Positions 20,742 to 28,747 of a stretch of DNA of 29,651 bases are shown here, in pieces (positions within the stretch are counted from its first letter, which is position 1; each line of letters begins with the position of its first letter). The DNA is taken from positions 1 to 29,651 of the forward strand of contig CBDUYD010000016.1 of the NCBI GenBank assembly GCA_965371355.1. The letters are read 5' to 3'. The position numbers and the translations under genes were made by a program. The stretch comes from JASJHI01 sp965371355 (GTDB lineage Bacteria; Actinomycetota; Acidimicrobiia; Acidimicrobiales; Ilumatobacteraceae). The notes beneath the pieces were generated by a model. That model saw only the letters and a program-made list of their open reading frames with translations. It had not been told where the DNA came from and did no database searches.

Positions 20742-22004
20742 TCACCACCGAGACGCGAGGCGCTCGGCCAGCATCGTCGTCGGCAGATGCGGGTTGGTCA
20801 CGGGCACCGACGGGAAGGCCGACGCGTCACACACATAGAGACCGCCGTACCCGAGTACGGCACCGACCTCGTCGAGCACGGTTCCGATCGCACAGGTGCT
20901 CGTCGCGTGCGCGTACACCCAGGGCGCCGACGGCATCCAGCGATCGATCGACGCGTCGTCGGTGAGCGAGGCCGTGCGGGTGCCGAACTCATCGATGTAG
21001 GCATCGGCGACGATCTCCCTGAACGGGGCGCGCTCGAGGAGTTCGAGCAGCAGGCGCACGCCCGAGCGGAGCCGCCGCAGGTCGTGCCGGTCCCCGAACA
21101 GATCGAGTTCGACGAGTGGTTCACCGGCTGGTTCGCCCGGCTCGAGCGTGACCCGCCCCGAACGGCCGACGGGCCGCATGAGGGCGGCCGCCAGCGCGGC
21201 ATGGTCGCCGTCGGCCGTGTGGTTGATCGAGAGAACCTGCAGGTCGCCGCGCTCGAGCACCGTGGAGGCGAGCAGCCCGTCGCGCCCGACCGGAGCATTT
21301 CGCAACTCGAGCGTGATCGAGACCGATGCGTGGTCCTGGAGGCCTCGGCCGATGCCGGGAGTGGTGATGCGCGAGCGGAGCAGCAAGGCCGGAGTGTGCA
21401 TCGCCCCGGCGGCGACGACGACCCGATCGGCGGGGATCTCGCTCCCGTCCGCCAGCGCGACCCCGGTGACTCGGCGTCCGTCGAGCAGGATCCGCTCGAC
21501 GGACGAGTCCGACCGAACGGTCAGGTTCGCGCGGCCGGCGTTGGGCGTGAGATAGGCGTCTGCGGAGGTCACCCGTGTGCCGTCGCGCCTCGTCAAGGGA
21601 ACACGGCGAGCATCGGGTGCAGAGGCGAGCAGCGCTCGGTCGATGACGCCGATCTCGTCGTAGGACGGCAGCTCGACGGGGATCGCCACGCGGTCCCAGG
21701 CGTCGTCCACGTCGGTCCAGCCCCATGCGGTGTACTGCTCCGGATCACCGCGCAGCGCCAACATCGCGTTCACGGCGCTCGAACCGCCGATCCCCCGACC
21801 AGCGGCGTAGTGGTCTGGAACATGTCCGGGTGAGCGCATCGCACGTAGATCGGGGAATGTTCGTCCGGCAACCTGGAGATCGTCGGGCGATGCTGGGGGC
21901 CCCGCCTCGAGGAGGGTGACACTCCGATCGGGATCCTCCGAGAGCCGCGCTGCTGCGACACAACCGCCCGATCCGGCCCCGACGACCACCCACTGCTCGG
22001 CCAC
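20742..22004 (-). CDS. GMC-family flavin oxidoreductase (short form)
   Basis: A 420-residue FAD-dependent alcohol oxidase/dehydrogenase. The FAD-binding N-terminus reads WVVVGAGSGGCVAAARLSED, followed by LLEAGPP. The second flavin motif is GIGGSSAVNAMLALRG. The C-terminus carries the active-site pair: His in YAHATSTCAIG, and NPHLPTTMLAE, where the second His/Asn of the family lies. GMC enzymes are usually 500-560 residues. Here the substrate-cap region after NAMLALRG is clearly shortened, but the frame is intact. The start is GTG at 22004, 8 nt after the histidine phosphatase stop, so the two are probably co-transcribed. The substrate is unknown. Confidence 0.85.
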   Translation of the reverse strand: MAEQWVVVGAGSGGCVAAARLSEDPDRSVTLLEAGPPASPDDLQVAGRTFPDLRAMRSPGHVPDHYAAGRGIGGSSAVNAMLALRGDPEQYTAWGWTDVDDAWDRVAIPVELPSYDEIGVIDRALLASAPDARRVPLTRRDGTRVTSADAYLTPNAGRANLTVRSDSSVERILLDGRRVTGVALADGSEIPADRVVVAAGAMHTPALLLRSRITTPGIGRGLQDHASVSITLELRNAPVGRDGLLASTVLERGDLQVLSINHTADGDHAALAAALMRPVGRSGRVTLEPGEPAGEPLVELDLFGDRHDLRRLRSGVRLLLELLERAPFREIVADAYIDEFGTRTASLTDDASIDRWMPSAPWVYAHATSTCAIGTVLDEVGAVLGYGGLYVCDASAFPSVPVTNPHLPTTMLAERLASRW

Positions 22005-22012
22005 GGTCGGAC

Positions 22013-22699
22013 TCAACTCCCCGTGCGCGGCGTCGCGTTCGGGAGGCCGGCCAGGTGGCTGGCGTCGTTGTAGCGCACGAGTCGGGTGTTGCCCGTCGAA
22101 GGGCGGCTGAACTCGGTGATCGAGGTGTTCAGCGTGTGCAGGACGAACGAACCGGTCGGCGGCGCGTTCACGAAGCGACGGAACGCCGCGTCGATGACGC
22201 CGGCGTGACAGGAGATCACGATCGAGGATCCGCGGCGTTCGCGGATCACGCGCGAGATCGCCGACCCGACACGCAGTTGGAACTCGGCGGTGGTCTCGCC
22301 GCCGATGAACACCTCGAAGTGCGGATCGCCGTCCCAGTCCGGCATGCCGAACCGTTCGGTGTACTCCTCGTACGACGTGCCGTCGAGCTCGGGGCCGGGG
22401 TCGTGCTCGCCGAAGCCCGCATCGACGACCACGTCCAGCCCGCCGAGTGCGGGCGCGATGATCCGGGCGGTCTCGTCGGCACGGGCGATGTTGCTGGCGA
22501 TCAGCAGGTCGGGTTCGAGATCGGCATCGGCGGCCAGGCGATCGCGGAGTCGTTCCGCCTGCAGACGACCCAGATCGGACAAGCCGGAACACGTTCGATG
22601 ACCGCCGATCCGCCGGTCGACGGAGACCTGCGACTCGCCGTGACGGATCAGGATCAGCCGCGTGTCCGGCTCGGTGGCTGCGGGGTCGGTGTCGCTCAT
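22013..22699 (-). CDS. Histidine phosphatase (phosphoglycerate mutase-like) family protein
   Basis: A 228-residue phosphatase of branch 1. The catalytic RHGES lies at 19-23 (His20), the second conserved Arg is in SNIARADETARI, and the second catalytic His is in SCHAGVIDAAF. Substrates range from phosphosugars to cofactor precursors and cannot be assigned here. The start at 22699 is supported by TATCTT 7 nt upstream. It is followed by the GMC gene on the same strand and divergent from the purine operon. Confidence 0.88.
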   Translation of the reverse strand: MSDTDPAATEPDTRLILIRHGESQVSVDRRIGGHRTCSGLSDLGRLQAERLRDRLAADADLEPDLLIASNIARADETARIIAPALGGLDVVVDAGFGEHDPGPELDGTSYEEYTERFGMPDWDGDPHFEVFIGGETTAEFQLRVGSAISRVIRERRGSSIVISCHAGVIDAAFRRFVNAPPTGSFVLHTLNTSITEFSRPSTGNTRLVRYNDASHLAGLPNATPRTGS

Positions 22700-22706
22700 C
22701 ACCACC

Positions 22707-22756
22707 AAGATATTTCGTACAACGGTTCAGACGCGCGACCGCGCGATCTCTATGGT
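22707..22756. promoter_or_regulatory. Divergent promoters for the histidine phosphatase and the purine operon
   Basis: TATCTT on the minus strand (complement of 22707-22712) is 7 nt from the ATG at 22699. TATGGT on the plus strand (22751-22756) is 6 nt from the purL GTG at 22763. The intergenic region is only 63 bp and is locally AT-richer. Both transcripts would be leaderless. No purine riboswitch fits in this space, so control must be by protein or polymerase level. Confidence 0.5.
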
Positions 22757-22762
22757 TGCGCG

Positions 22763-25600
22763 GTGGCCGCCCGGCATCGCCTGACGATCAGATCAATCGA
22801 CCCCGATCCACGGGCGGCGGCCATCGAGCGCAGCGCTCGACACCTCGGTCTCCCCATTGTCGGCGAACTCCGGATCGCCGACATCGTCTACCTCGACGGC
22901 GAGCTGACGACCGACCAACTGCACGAGCTGCACGCCGTACTCGTCGACCCGCTCCTCCAGCGCGGATCGTGGTACCCGCCGAGCGGGCCCGGCATCGAGA
23001 TCACCTACAAGCCGGGGGTCACCGATGGGATCGCCGTGGCCGTGAAACACACCGCCGACCGACTCCATCTGCCGGTCTCGGCGGCCGCGTCCGGGCTGCG
23101 CGTCGAGTTCCCTGAGCTCTGCGATCCGGCGCTGGCCGACGACGTGATCGCCAGGATCGTCGCCAACCCGATCGTCCAGCAGTGGGTCGAGGGGACGATC
23201 GAGCCGCAGCTCCCCGATCGCGATGCCCGCGCCCATCCGGCTACCCGCATCGACGTGGCCTCGCTCGACGACGACGGGCTCGACCGCCTGAACCGTGAGC
23301 GCTCCCTCTCTCTGGATCCCGAGGAACTCGTCGTCCTGCGCGACCACTACGCCGCGCTCGGCCGCGACGCCACCGATGTCGAGATCGAGACGATCGCCCA
23401 GACCTGGAGCGAGCACTGCGCCCACAAGACGTTCCGCGCCGTGATCGATGTGAGTGCCGGTGATGGTGATCGCGATGGTGACACGACCGTCGAACCGCTG
23501 CTCCAGCAGCTCAGGCGGTGCACCGAGTCGATCGATGCGCCGTTCGTCACATCGGCATTCGACGGCAACGCCGGGATCGTGCAGTTCTCGAAGCATGCCA
23601 CGATCGCTCTGAAGGCCGAGACCCACAACCATCCCTCGGCGGTCGAGCCGTTCGGCGGCGCGAACACGGGTGTCGGCGGAGTGATTCGCGACGTGCTCGG
23701 TGCGGCCCACCGCCCGATCGCGATCACCGACGTCCTCTGCTTCGGTTCGCCCGACCTACCGCTCGACGAACTGCCCGAGGGATCCCTCCACCCCCGCCGG
23801 ATCCGTGAGGGAGTGATCGAGGGCGTTGCCGACTACGGCAACAAGATCGGACTGCCGACCGTGGCGGGGGCGATCCTCTACGACGACGCGTACACCACGA
23901 ACCCGCTCGTGTTCGCCGGATGTGTGGGAACCGCGCCGCTCGGTGCTCGACACGTCGGCCCGCAGAAGGGTGATCGTGTCGTGCTGCTCGGCGGCGCGAC
24001 CGGCCGAGATGGGATCCGAGGCGCCACCTTCTCGTCGGCGACGATGGACGCGACGACCGGCGAGGTCGCCGGCGCGAGCGTCCAGATCGGCGATCCGATC
24101 GTCGAGAAGCTCCTCATCGACGCTCTCGTCGGCGCCGAGGATCTCTACTCTGCGATCACCGATTGCGGCGCTGGCGGGCTCTCGTCGGCGGTCGGTGAGA
24201 TGGCCGAGGCGATCGGGGCGGAGGTCGACCTCGATCTCGTCCCGCGCAAGTACCCGGGGCTCGAACCGTGGGAGGTGTGGCTCTCGGAGGCACAGGAGCG
24301 GATGGTGGTCGCCGTGGCACCGCGCAATGTCGCCGCGCTCGCCCGGCGCTGCGATCGTGTGGGCGTCGAACTCACCGACATCGGGCGTTTCACCGGCGAT
24401 GGCCGACTGGTCGTCACCGCGGGCGGGCAGAGCGTCGCCGACCTCGACATCGGGTTCCTCCACGATGGTCGGCCGCAGCGCATGATGCACGCCGTCCGAC
24501 CGACGCCGCCGAGGGGCGACCACAACTCGCGCAAGGTCGACGACCCGTCGGCCACACTCCTCGCGCTGCTCGCCCACCCCAACATCGCCTCGAAGGCGAC
24601 CACGATCCGCCGGTACGACCACGAGATCCTCGGCGCCACACTCGTACGACCCCTCGTCGGAGCAGCCGGCGACGCGCCCGCCGACGGGGTCGTGCTCGCC
24701 GAGCCGACCGCCGACCATGGGATCGCGATCGGGATCGGGGTAAACCCCTGGTACGGACTGCACGATCCCGAAGCGATGGCCTACGCCGTGGTCGACGAGG
24801 CGATCCGCAACGTCGTCGCGGTCGGTGCCGACCCCGACCTCGTCGCGCTCCTCGACAACTTCTCGTGGGGTGATCCGCGACGTGAGTCGACCCTCGGCGC
24901 GCTCGTCGCCGCGGTCGAGGGGTGCTGTGGTGCCGCCATGATGCACGCCGCGCCGTTCGTGTCCGGCAAGGACTCGCTCAACAACGAGTACCTCGGCGCC
25001 GACGGCGAACGGCACGCCGTGCCGCCGACGCTCGTCATCACCGCCGTCGCGCACGTCCCCGACCCCGATCGCTGTGTCACGCCCGATCTCGCCGCGCCCG
25101 GCAACGTGCTCGCGCTGCTCGGCAACACCGACCCCGAGTTCGCCGGATCACACCTCGATCTCCTACTCGGCCAACCGGACGACCGTGACAAGCTCGGCGT
25201 CGTCCCCGGTCCCGATCCGGACGCGCCGGATCGCTACCGGCGGCTGCATTCGGCGATGCGCGCCGACCTCGTCGCCTCGTGTCACGACGTGAGCGAGGGC
25301 GGGCTCGCCGTCACACTCGCCGAGATGTGCATCGGCGGGCGCGTCGGAGCGACGATCGATCACCTCCCGCACGACGATCTCGCCACCGCGCTCTTCAGCG
25401 AGTCGGTTGGTCGCCTCGTCGTCGAACTCGATCCGCGCAACGCTGCGGCGTTCACGACCCTGATGGGCGATCAGATCGTGCGCCTCGGCACGGTCGACGA
25501 CTCCGGGTCGCTCTCGCTGCCGGGTCTCGAACCGATCGCGGTCTCCGCGCTCGCCGACGCCTTCTCCGGCGAGGATCCTCGCGACGGGAACGATGCGTGA
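22763..25600 (+). CDS. purL: Phosphoribosylformylglycinamidine synthase, fused PurS-PurL
   Basis: 945 residues. It performs the ATP-dependent amidation of FGAR to FGAM in purine synthesis, with ammonia from PurQ. The first 150 or so residues (HRLTIRSIDPDPRAAAIERS, then IADIVYLDGEL, and GPGIEITYKPGVTDGIAVAV) resemble duplicated PurS-like modules. The PurL body follows: TWSEHCAHKTFRA with the catalytic His at about 218, AETHNHPSAVEPFGGANTGV, and SDCGAGG-like DCGAGGLSSAV. A second AIR-synthase-like half contains VSGKDSLNNEY and SCHDVSEGGLAVTLAE. Small PurL plus separate PurS is more usual in actinobacteria. The start is GTG, preceded by TATGGT. The stop overlaps purQ (GTGA). Confidence 0.9.
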   Translation: MAARHRLTIRSIDPDPRAAAIERSARHLGLPIVGELRIADIVYLDGELTTDQLHELHAVLVDPLLQRGSWYPPSGPGIEITYKPGVTDGIAVAVKHTADRLHLPVSAAASGLRVEFPELCDPALADDVIARIVANPIVQQWVEGTIEPQLPDRDARAHPATRIDVASLDDDGLDRLNRERSLSLDPEELVVLRDHYAALGRDATDVEIETIAQTWSEHCAHKTFRAVIDVSAGDGDRDGDTTVEPLLQQLRRCTESIDAPFVTSAFDGNAGIVQFSKHATIALKAETHNHPSAVEPFGGANTGVGGVIRDVLGAAHRPIAITDVLCFGSPDLPLDELPEGSLHPRRIREGVIEGVADYGNKIGLPTVAGAILYDDAYTTNPLVFAGCVGTAPLGARHVGPQKGDRVVLLGGATGRDGIRGATFSSATMDATTGEVAGASVQIGDPIVEKLLIDALVGAEDLYSAITDCGAGGLSSAVGEMAEAIGAEVDLDLVPRKYPGLEPWEVWLSEAQERMVVAVAPRNVAALARRCDRVGVELTDIGRFTGDGRLVVTAGGQSVADLDIGFLHDGRPQRMMHAVRPTPPRGDHNSRKVDDPSATLLALLAHPNIASKATTIRRYDHEILGATLVRPLVGAAGDAPADGVVLAEPTADHGIAIGIGVNPWYGLHDPEAMAYAVVDEAIRNVVAVGADPDLVALLDNFSWGDPRRESTLGALVAAVEGCCGAAMMHAAPFVSGKDSLNNEYLGADGERHAVPPTLVITAVAHVPDPDRCVTPDLAAPGNVLALLGNTDPEFAGSHLDLLLGQPDDRDKLGVVPGPDPDAPDRYRRLHSAMRADLVASCHDVSEGGLAVTLAEMCIGGRVGATIDHLPHDDLATALFSESVGRLVVELDPRNAAAFTTLMGDQIVRLGTVDDSGSLSLPGLEPIAVSALADAFSGEDPRDGNDA

Positions 25601-26316
25601 AGGCGATCAAAGCGGTCATCATCGCCGGACCGGGCACCAACCGCGACCTCGACGTGCGCCAGGCGCTCGAGTTCGCCGGCGCCGACGCGCAGATCGCACT
25701 CGCCGACGAACTGATCGAGCGACCCCGGCTGCTCGACGACGCCCAACTCGCCGTCGTGGCGGGTGGCTTCAGCTACGCCGACGCGCTCGGTGCCGGTCGG
25801 ATGCTGGCTCTCGACCTCACCGTCGGACTCGGCGACCGTCTCCGCGAGTTCGTCGCCGACGGGCGACCCTTGATCGGCATCTGCAACGGGTTCCAGGTCC
25901 TGACGCGTACGCGCCTCCTCCCGGGAGCCCTCGGACACAACGCGAGCGGTCGCTTCGACTGCCGATGGGTGGTGCTCGAACCCGAACGGAGCCCGTGCAT
26001 CTGGACGAAGGGGATCGACGACCCGATCCACTGTCCGATCGCCCACGGCGAGGGTCGATACGTGCACCCCGATCCGGAGTCGCTCGCCGAGGCCGGCCAG
26101 GTTGCACTGCGCTATCGCAGCACGAACCCCAACGGCTCGGTGGCCGACATCGCCGGCGTCAGCGATCCGAGTGGCGTCGTCCTCGGTCTGATGCCACATC
26201 CAGAAAACCACATCGTCGTGCGCCAGCATCCTCGTCACGCCCGCGGCGGCGGGGGTGACCAGCATCTCGGTCTCAGGCTGTTCGAGAACGGCGTCCGACA
26301 CGCCAGGAGCATCTGA
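25597..26316 (+). CDS. purQ: Phosphoribosylformylglycinamidine synthase glutaminase subunit
   Basis: A 239-residue class I glutamine amidotransferase that releases ammonia for PurL. The nucleophile is Cys96 in GICNGFQVL. The catalytic His201 and Glu203 are in LMPHPENH. FSYADALG and IAHGEGRY are typical of PurQ. The GTG start overlaps the purL stop by 4 nt. The C-terminus is slightly extended with a Gly/His-rich stretch (HPRHARGGGGDQHLGLR) typical of the longer PurQ variants. Confidence 0.95.
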   Translation: MKAIKAVIIAGPGTNRDLDVRQALEFAGADAQIALADELIERPRLLDDAQLAVVAGGFSYADALGAGRMLALDLTVGLGDRLREFVADGRPLIGICNGFQVLTRTRLLPGALGHNASGRFDCRWVVLEPERSPCIWTKGIDDPIHCPIAHGEGRYVHPDPESLAEAGQVALRYRSTNPNGSVADIAGVSDPSGVVLGLMPHPENHIVVRQHPRHARGGGGDQHLGLRLFENGVRHARSI

Positions 26317-26337
26317 GTGGCCAGGAGCACTTCAGTG
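26302..26337 (+). repeat. 18-bp imperfect tandem duplication over the purQ stop
   Basis: GCCAGGAGCATCTGAGTG (26302-26319) is followed directly by GCCAGGAGCACTTCAGTG (26320-26337), with three mismatches. The first copy contains the purQ stop codon. The second lies in the purQ-purC gap just before the purC Shine-Dalgarno. It probably arose by duplication and partly drifted. Confidence 0.7.
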
Positions 26338-26348
26338 GAGGTACCCGA

Positions 26349-27284
26349 ATGACGCTCGACGACATCGTTCTGCCGCTCGGCGACCGGCGCGTCGGCAAGG
26401 TCCGGGTGTCGTACGAACTGCCCGACGGCAACCGGCTGTTCGTCACGACCGACCGGCTGTCGGCCTTCGATCAGATCATCGCGTCGGTCCCGTACAAGGG
26501 GCAGGTGCTCAACCAGCTCTCCGCGTGGTGGTTCGAACAGACCGCCGACATCGTTGCCAACCATCTGATCTCCATCCCCGATCCGAACGTTCTCATCGCC
26601 CGCAGCGCGACTCCCCTCCCGGTCGAGGTGATCGTCCGTGGCTACATCACCGGTGTCACCGACACCGCGCTCTGGACGCGATACGCCACGGGCGAGCGCA
26701 CGCTGTACGGACACAGGCTCCCCGACGGCCTCGAGAAGAACGACCGCCTCGACGCACCGATCGTCACTCCGACCACCAAGGGCGAGGCTCGACAGCACGA
26801 CGTCCCCCTCTCGTGTGACGAGGTCGTCGACCGCAACCTCGTCGACACCGAGGTCTGGGATCGCGTCGTCGCCGCGGCGCTCGCACTGTTCGAGTTCGGC
26901 ACGAGCGTCGGTGCCGATGCCGGTCTGATCCTCGCGGACACCAAGTACGAGTTCGGGCTCACCGCCGACGGCGAATTGCTCCTGATCGACGAGGTCCATA
27001 CACCGGATTCATCCCGCTGGTGGGTCGCCGAGTCGTACGATGTCCGCATCGCGAACGGTGACGAACCGGAGAGCCTCGACAAGGAGGTGGTGCGGCGGGC
27101 ACTCGCCGCCGCGGGCTACTCGGGCGACGGTGCCGTCCCGACGCTCGGTGCCGATGTCTGGGAGGCGACGAGCCGCCGTTACATCGACGCTTTCGAACGT
27201 CTGACCGGCCGGGCGTTCGTACCCGCCACCTATCCAGCGGGCCCGCGTATCCTCGGCGCGGTGGCCGGATTGGAGATCTCCTGA
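26349..27284 (+). CDS. purC: Phosphoribosylaminoimidazole-succinocarboxamide (SAICAR) synthase
   Basis: A 311-residue ATP-dependent ligase joining CAIR and aspartate. It shows KVRVSYELPDGNRLFVTTDR, then LSAFDQIIASVPYKGQVLNQ, PVEVIVRGYITG, and LILADTKYEFGLT followed by LIDEVHTPDSSRWW. The length matches the longer (yeast/actinobacterial-like) form. A GGAGG Shine-Dalgarno lies at 26336-26340, 8 nt before the ATG. It is third in the operon. Confidence 0.96.
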   Translation: MTLDDIVLPLGDRRVGKVRVSYELPDGNRLFVTTDRLSAFDQIIASVPYKGQVLNQLSAWWFEQTADIVANHLISIPDPNVLIARSATPLPVEVIVRGYITGVTDTALWTRYATGERTLYGHRLPDGLEKNDRLDAPIVTPTTKGEARQHDVPLSCDEVVDRNLVDTEVWDRVVAAALALFEFGTSVGADAGLILADTKYEFGLTADGELLLIDEVHTPDSSRWWVAESYDVRIANGDEPESLDKEVVRRALAAAGYSGDGAVPTLGADVWEATSRRYIDAFERLTGRAFVPATYPAGPRILGAVAGLEIS

Positions 27285-27286
27285 CG

Positions 27287-28747
27287 ATGGGACGGAACTT
27301 GAGCATCATCGATGACAGCCCCGCGAACGACAAACCCAGAGACGAGTGCGGCGTGCTCGGCATCTCCACACCGCACGGCGAAGGGGTCGCCGAGCTGACG
27401 TTCTTCGGCCTGTTCGCTCTCCAGCACCGCGGGCAGGAGGCGGCCGGCATCGCGGTGAGCGACGGCAAGCGCGCCCGGGTACACAAGGAGCCGGGGCTCG
27501 TCGCCAACGTCTTCACCCCCGAGGCACTCGCACCGCTCACCGGCTATCACGCGATCGGCCACACGCGGTACTCCACCACCGGCTCGTCCGCCGAGCGCAA
27601 CATCCAGCCGTTCATGGTCGAGACGATGCACGGCCCGCTCGCCCTCGCCCACAACGGCAACCTCGTCAACGCTCCCGCCCTGCGTGACGAGCTGCTCAGC
27701 CGCGGCTTCGGGCTGACCGCCACCAGCGACTCCGAGGTGATGACCCTCATGCTCGCCGCGGCGGGCGGTCAATGCTGGGAGGAACGTCTCGAGCGCACGC
27801 TGCCGGCATGGAAGGGAGCGTTCTCGCTCGTGATCCTCGCCACCGACCGCGTGATCGCGGTCCGCGATCCGTGGGGATTCCGGCCCCTCTCGGTCGGCCG
27901 ACTCCCCGGTGGCGGCCACGCCGTCGCCAGCGAGACATGCGCCCTCTCGACGCTCGGGTGCATGGAGATCGACGAGGTGGGGCCCGGTGAGATGGTGTCG
28001 CTGCGCGGCACCGAGCTCGAGCGGACACAGGTGCTCGCACCACAGGCGGCGTCGGCGCGCTGCACGTTCGAGTTCGTCTACTTCTCGCGGCCCGACTCGG
28101 CGTGGGCGGGCAACAACGTGCACCACGTGCGACAGCGGCTGGGCGTCGAGCTCGCCGGCGAGGCGCCGGCCGACGCCGACGTCGTGATCCCCGTGCCCGA
28201 CTCGTCGATCCCCGCCGCCATCGGATACGCGTCGGCGAGCGGACTGCCCTTCAACGACGGACTGATCAAGAACCGTTACATCGGCCGGACCTTCATCGAG
28301 CCGACCCAGAACATCCGCGACCGCGGCGTGGCGCTGAAGTTCAACGCGCTCGCCGAGAACCTCGCGGGCAAGCGCGTCGTGATGATCGACGACTCGCTCG
28401 TGCGGGGTACCACCGCCGGTCCGCTCGTGCGACTGATCCGTGACGCCGGAGCCGCCGAGGTACACGTGAGGATCACCTGCCCGCCGATCACCCACGCCTG
28501 CCACTTCGGCGTCGACATGGGACACGACGGCGATCTGATGGCGGCGCGCCTCGACATCGGCGAGATGCGCGATCACATCGGCGCCGACAGCCTCGCCTTC
28601 CTCTCGCTCGACGGGATGATGCGAGCGGTCAAGGCCGACCCCGACGCCACGGGCGAGGGCTACTGCAACGCCTGCTTCACCGGCTCTTACCCGATCCCCG
28701 TCACCGAGGCGCAGGCCAAGCTCTCGTTCGAGGGCGTCCTCGCCTGA
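27287..28747 (+). CDS. purF: Amidophosphoribosyltransferase
   Basis: A 486-residue enzyme catalysing the first committed step of purine synthesis, PRPP to phosphoribosylamine. A 20-residue propeptide precedes the N-terminal nucleophile Cys21 in DECGVLG. The glutaminase domain contains GLFALQHRGQEAAGI and HTRYSTTGS. The PRTase domain has the PRPP loop VVMIDDSLVRGTTAGPL. Cysteines expected to hold a 4Fe-4S cluster are in ARCTFEF, ITHACHFG and GYCNACFTG, so this is the Bacillus-type, propeptide-processed, oxygen-sensitive form. The start is 2 nt after the purC stop. Confidence 0.96.
   Translation: MGRNLSIIDDSPANDKPRDECGVLGISTPHGEGVAELTFFGLFALQHRGQEAAGIAVSDGKRARVHKEPGLVANVFTPEALAPLTGYHAIGHTRYSTTGSSAERNIQPFMVETMHGPLALAHNGNLVNAPALRDELLSRGFGLTATSDSEVMTLMLAAAGGQCWEERLERTLPAWKGAFSLVILATDRVIAVRDPWGFRPLSVGRLPGGGHAVASETCALSTLGCMEIDEVGPGEMVSLRGTELERTQVLAPQAASARCTFEFVYFSRPDSAWAGNNVHHVRQRLGVELAGEAPADADVVIPVPDSSIPAAIGYASASGLPFNDGLIKNRYIGRTFIEPTQNIRDRGVALKFNALAENLAGKRVVMIDDSLVRGTTAGPLVRLIRDAGAAEVHVRITCPPITHACHFGVDMGHDGDLMAARLDIGEMRDHIGADSLAFLSLDGMMRAVKADPDATGEGYCNACFTGSYPIPVTEAQAKLSFEGVLA

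Noticed and set aside
22055..22762. An extended 1181-residue N-terminus for PurL
   Set aside because: The extension is antisense to the histidine phosphatase and has no homology-like features. The GTG at 22763 with TATGGT upstream fits better.
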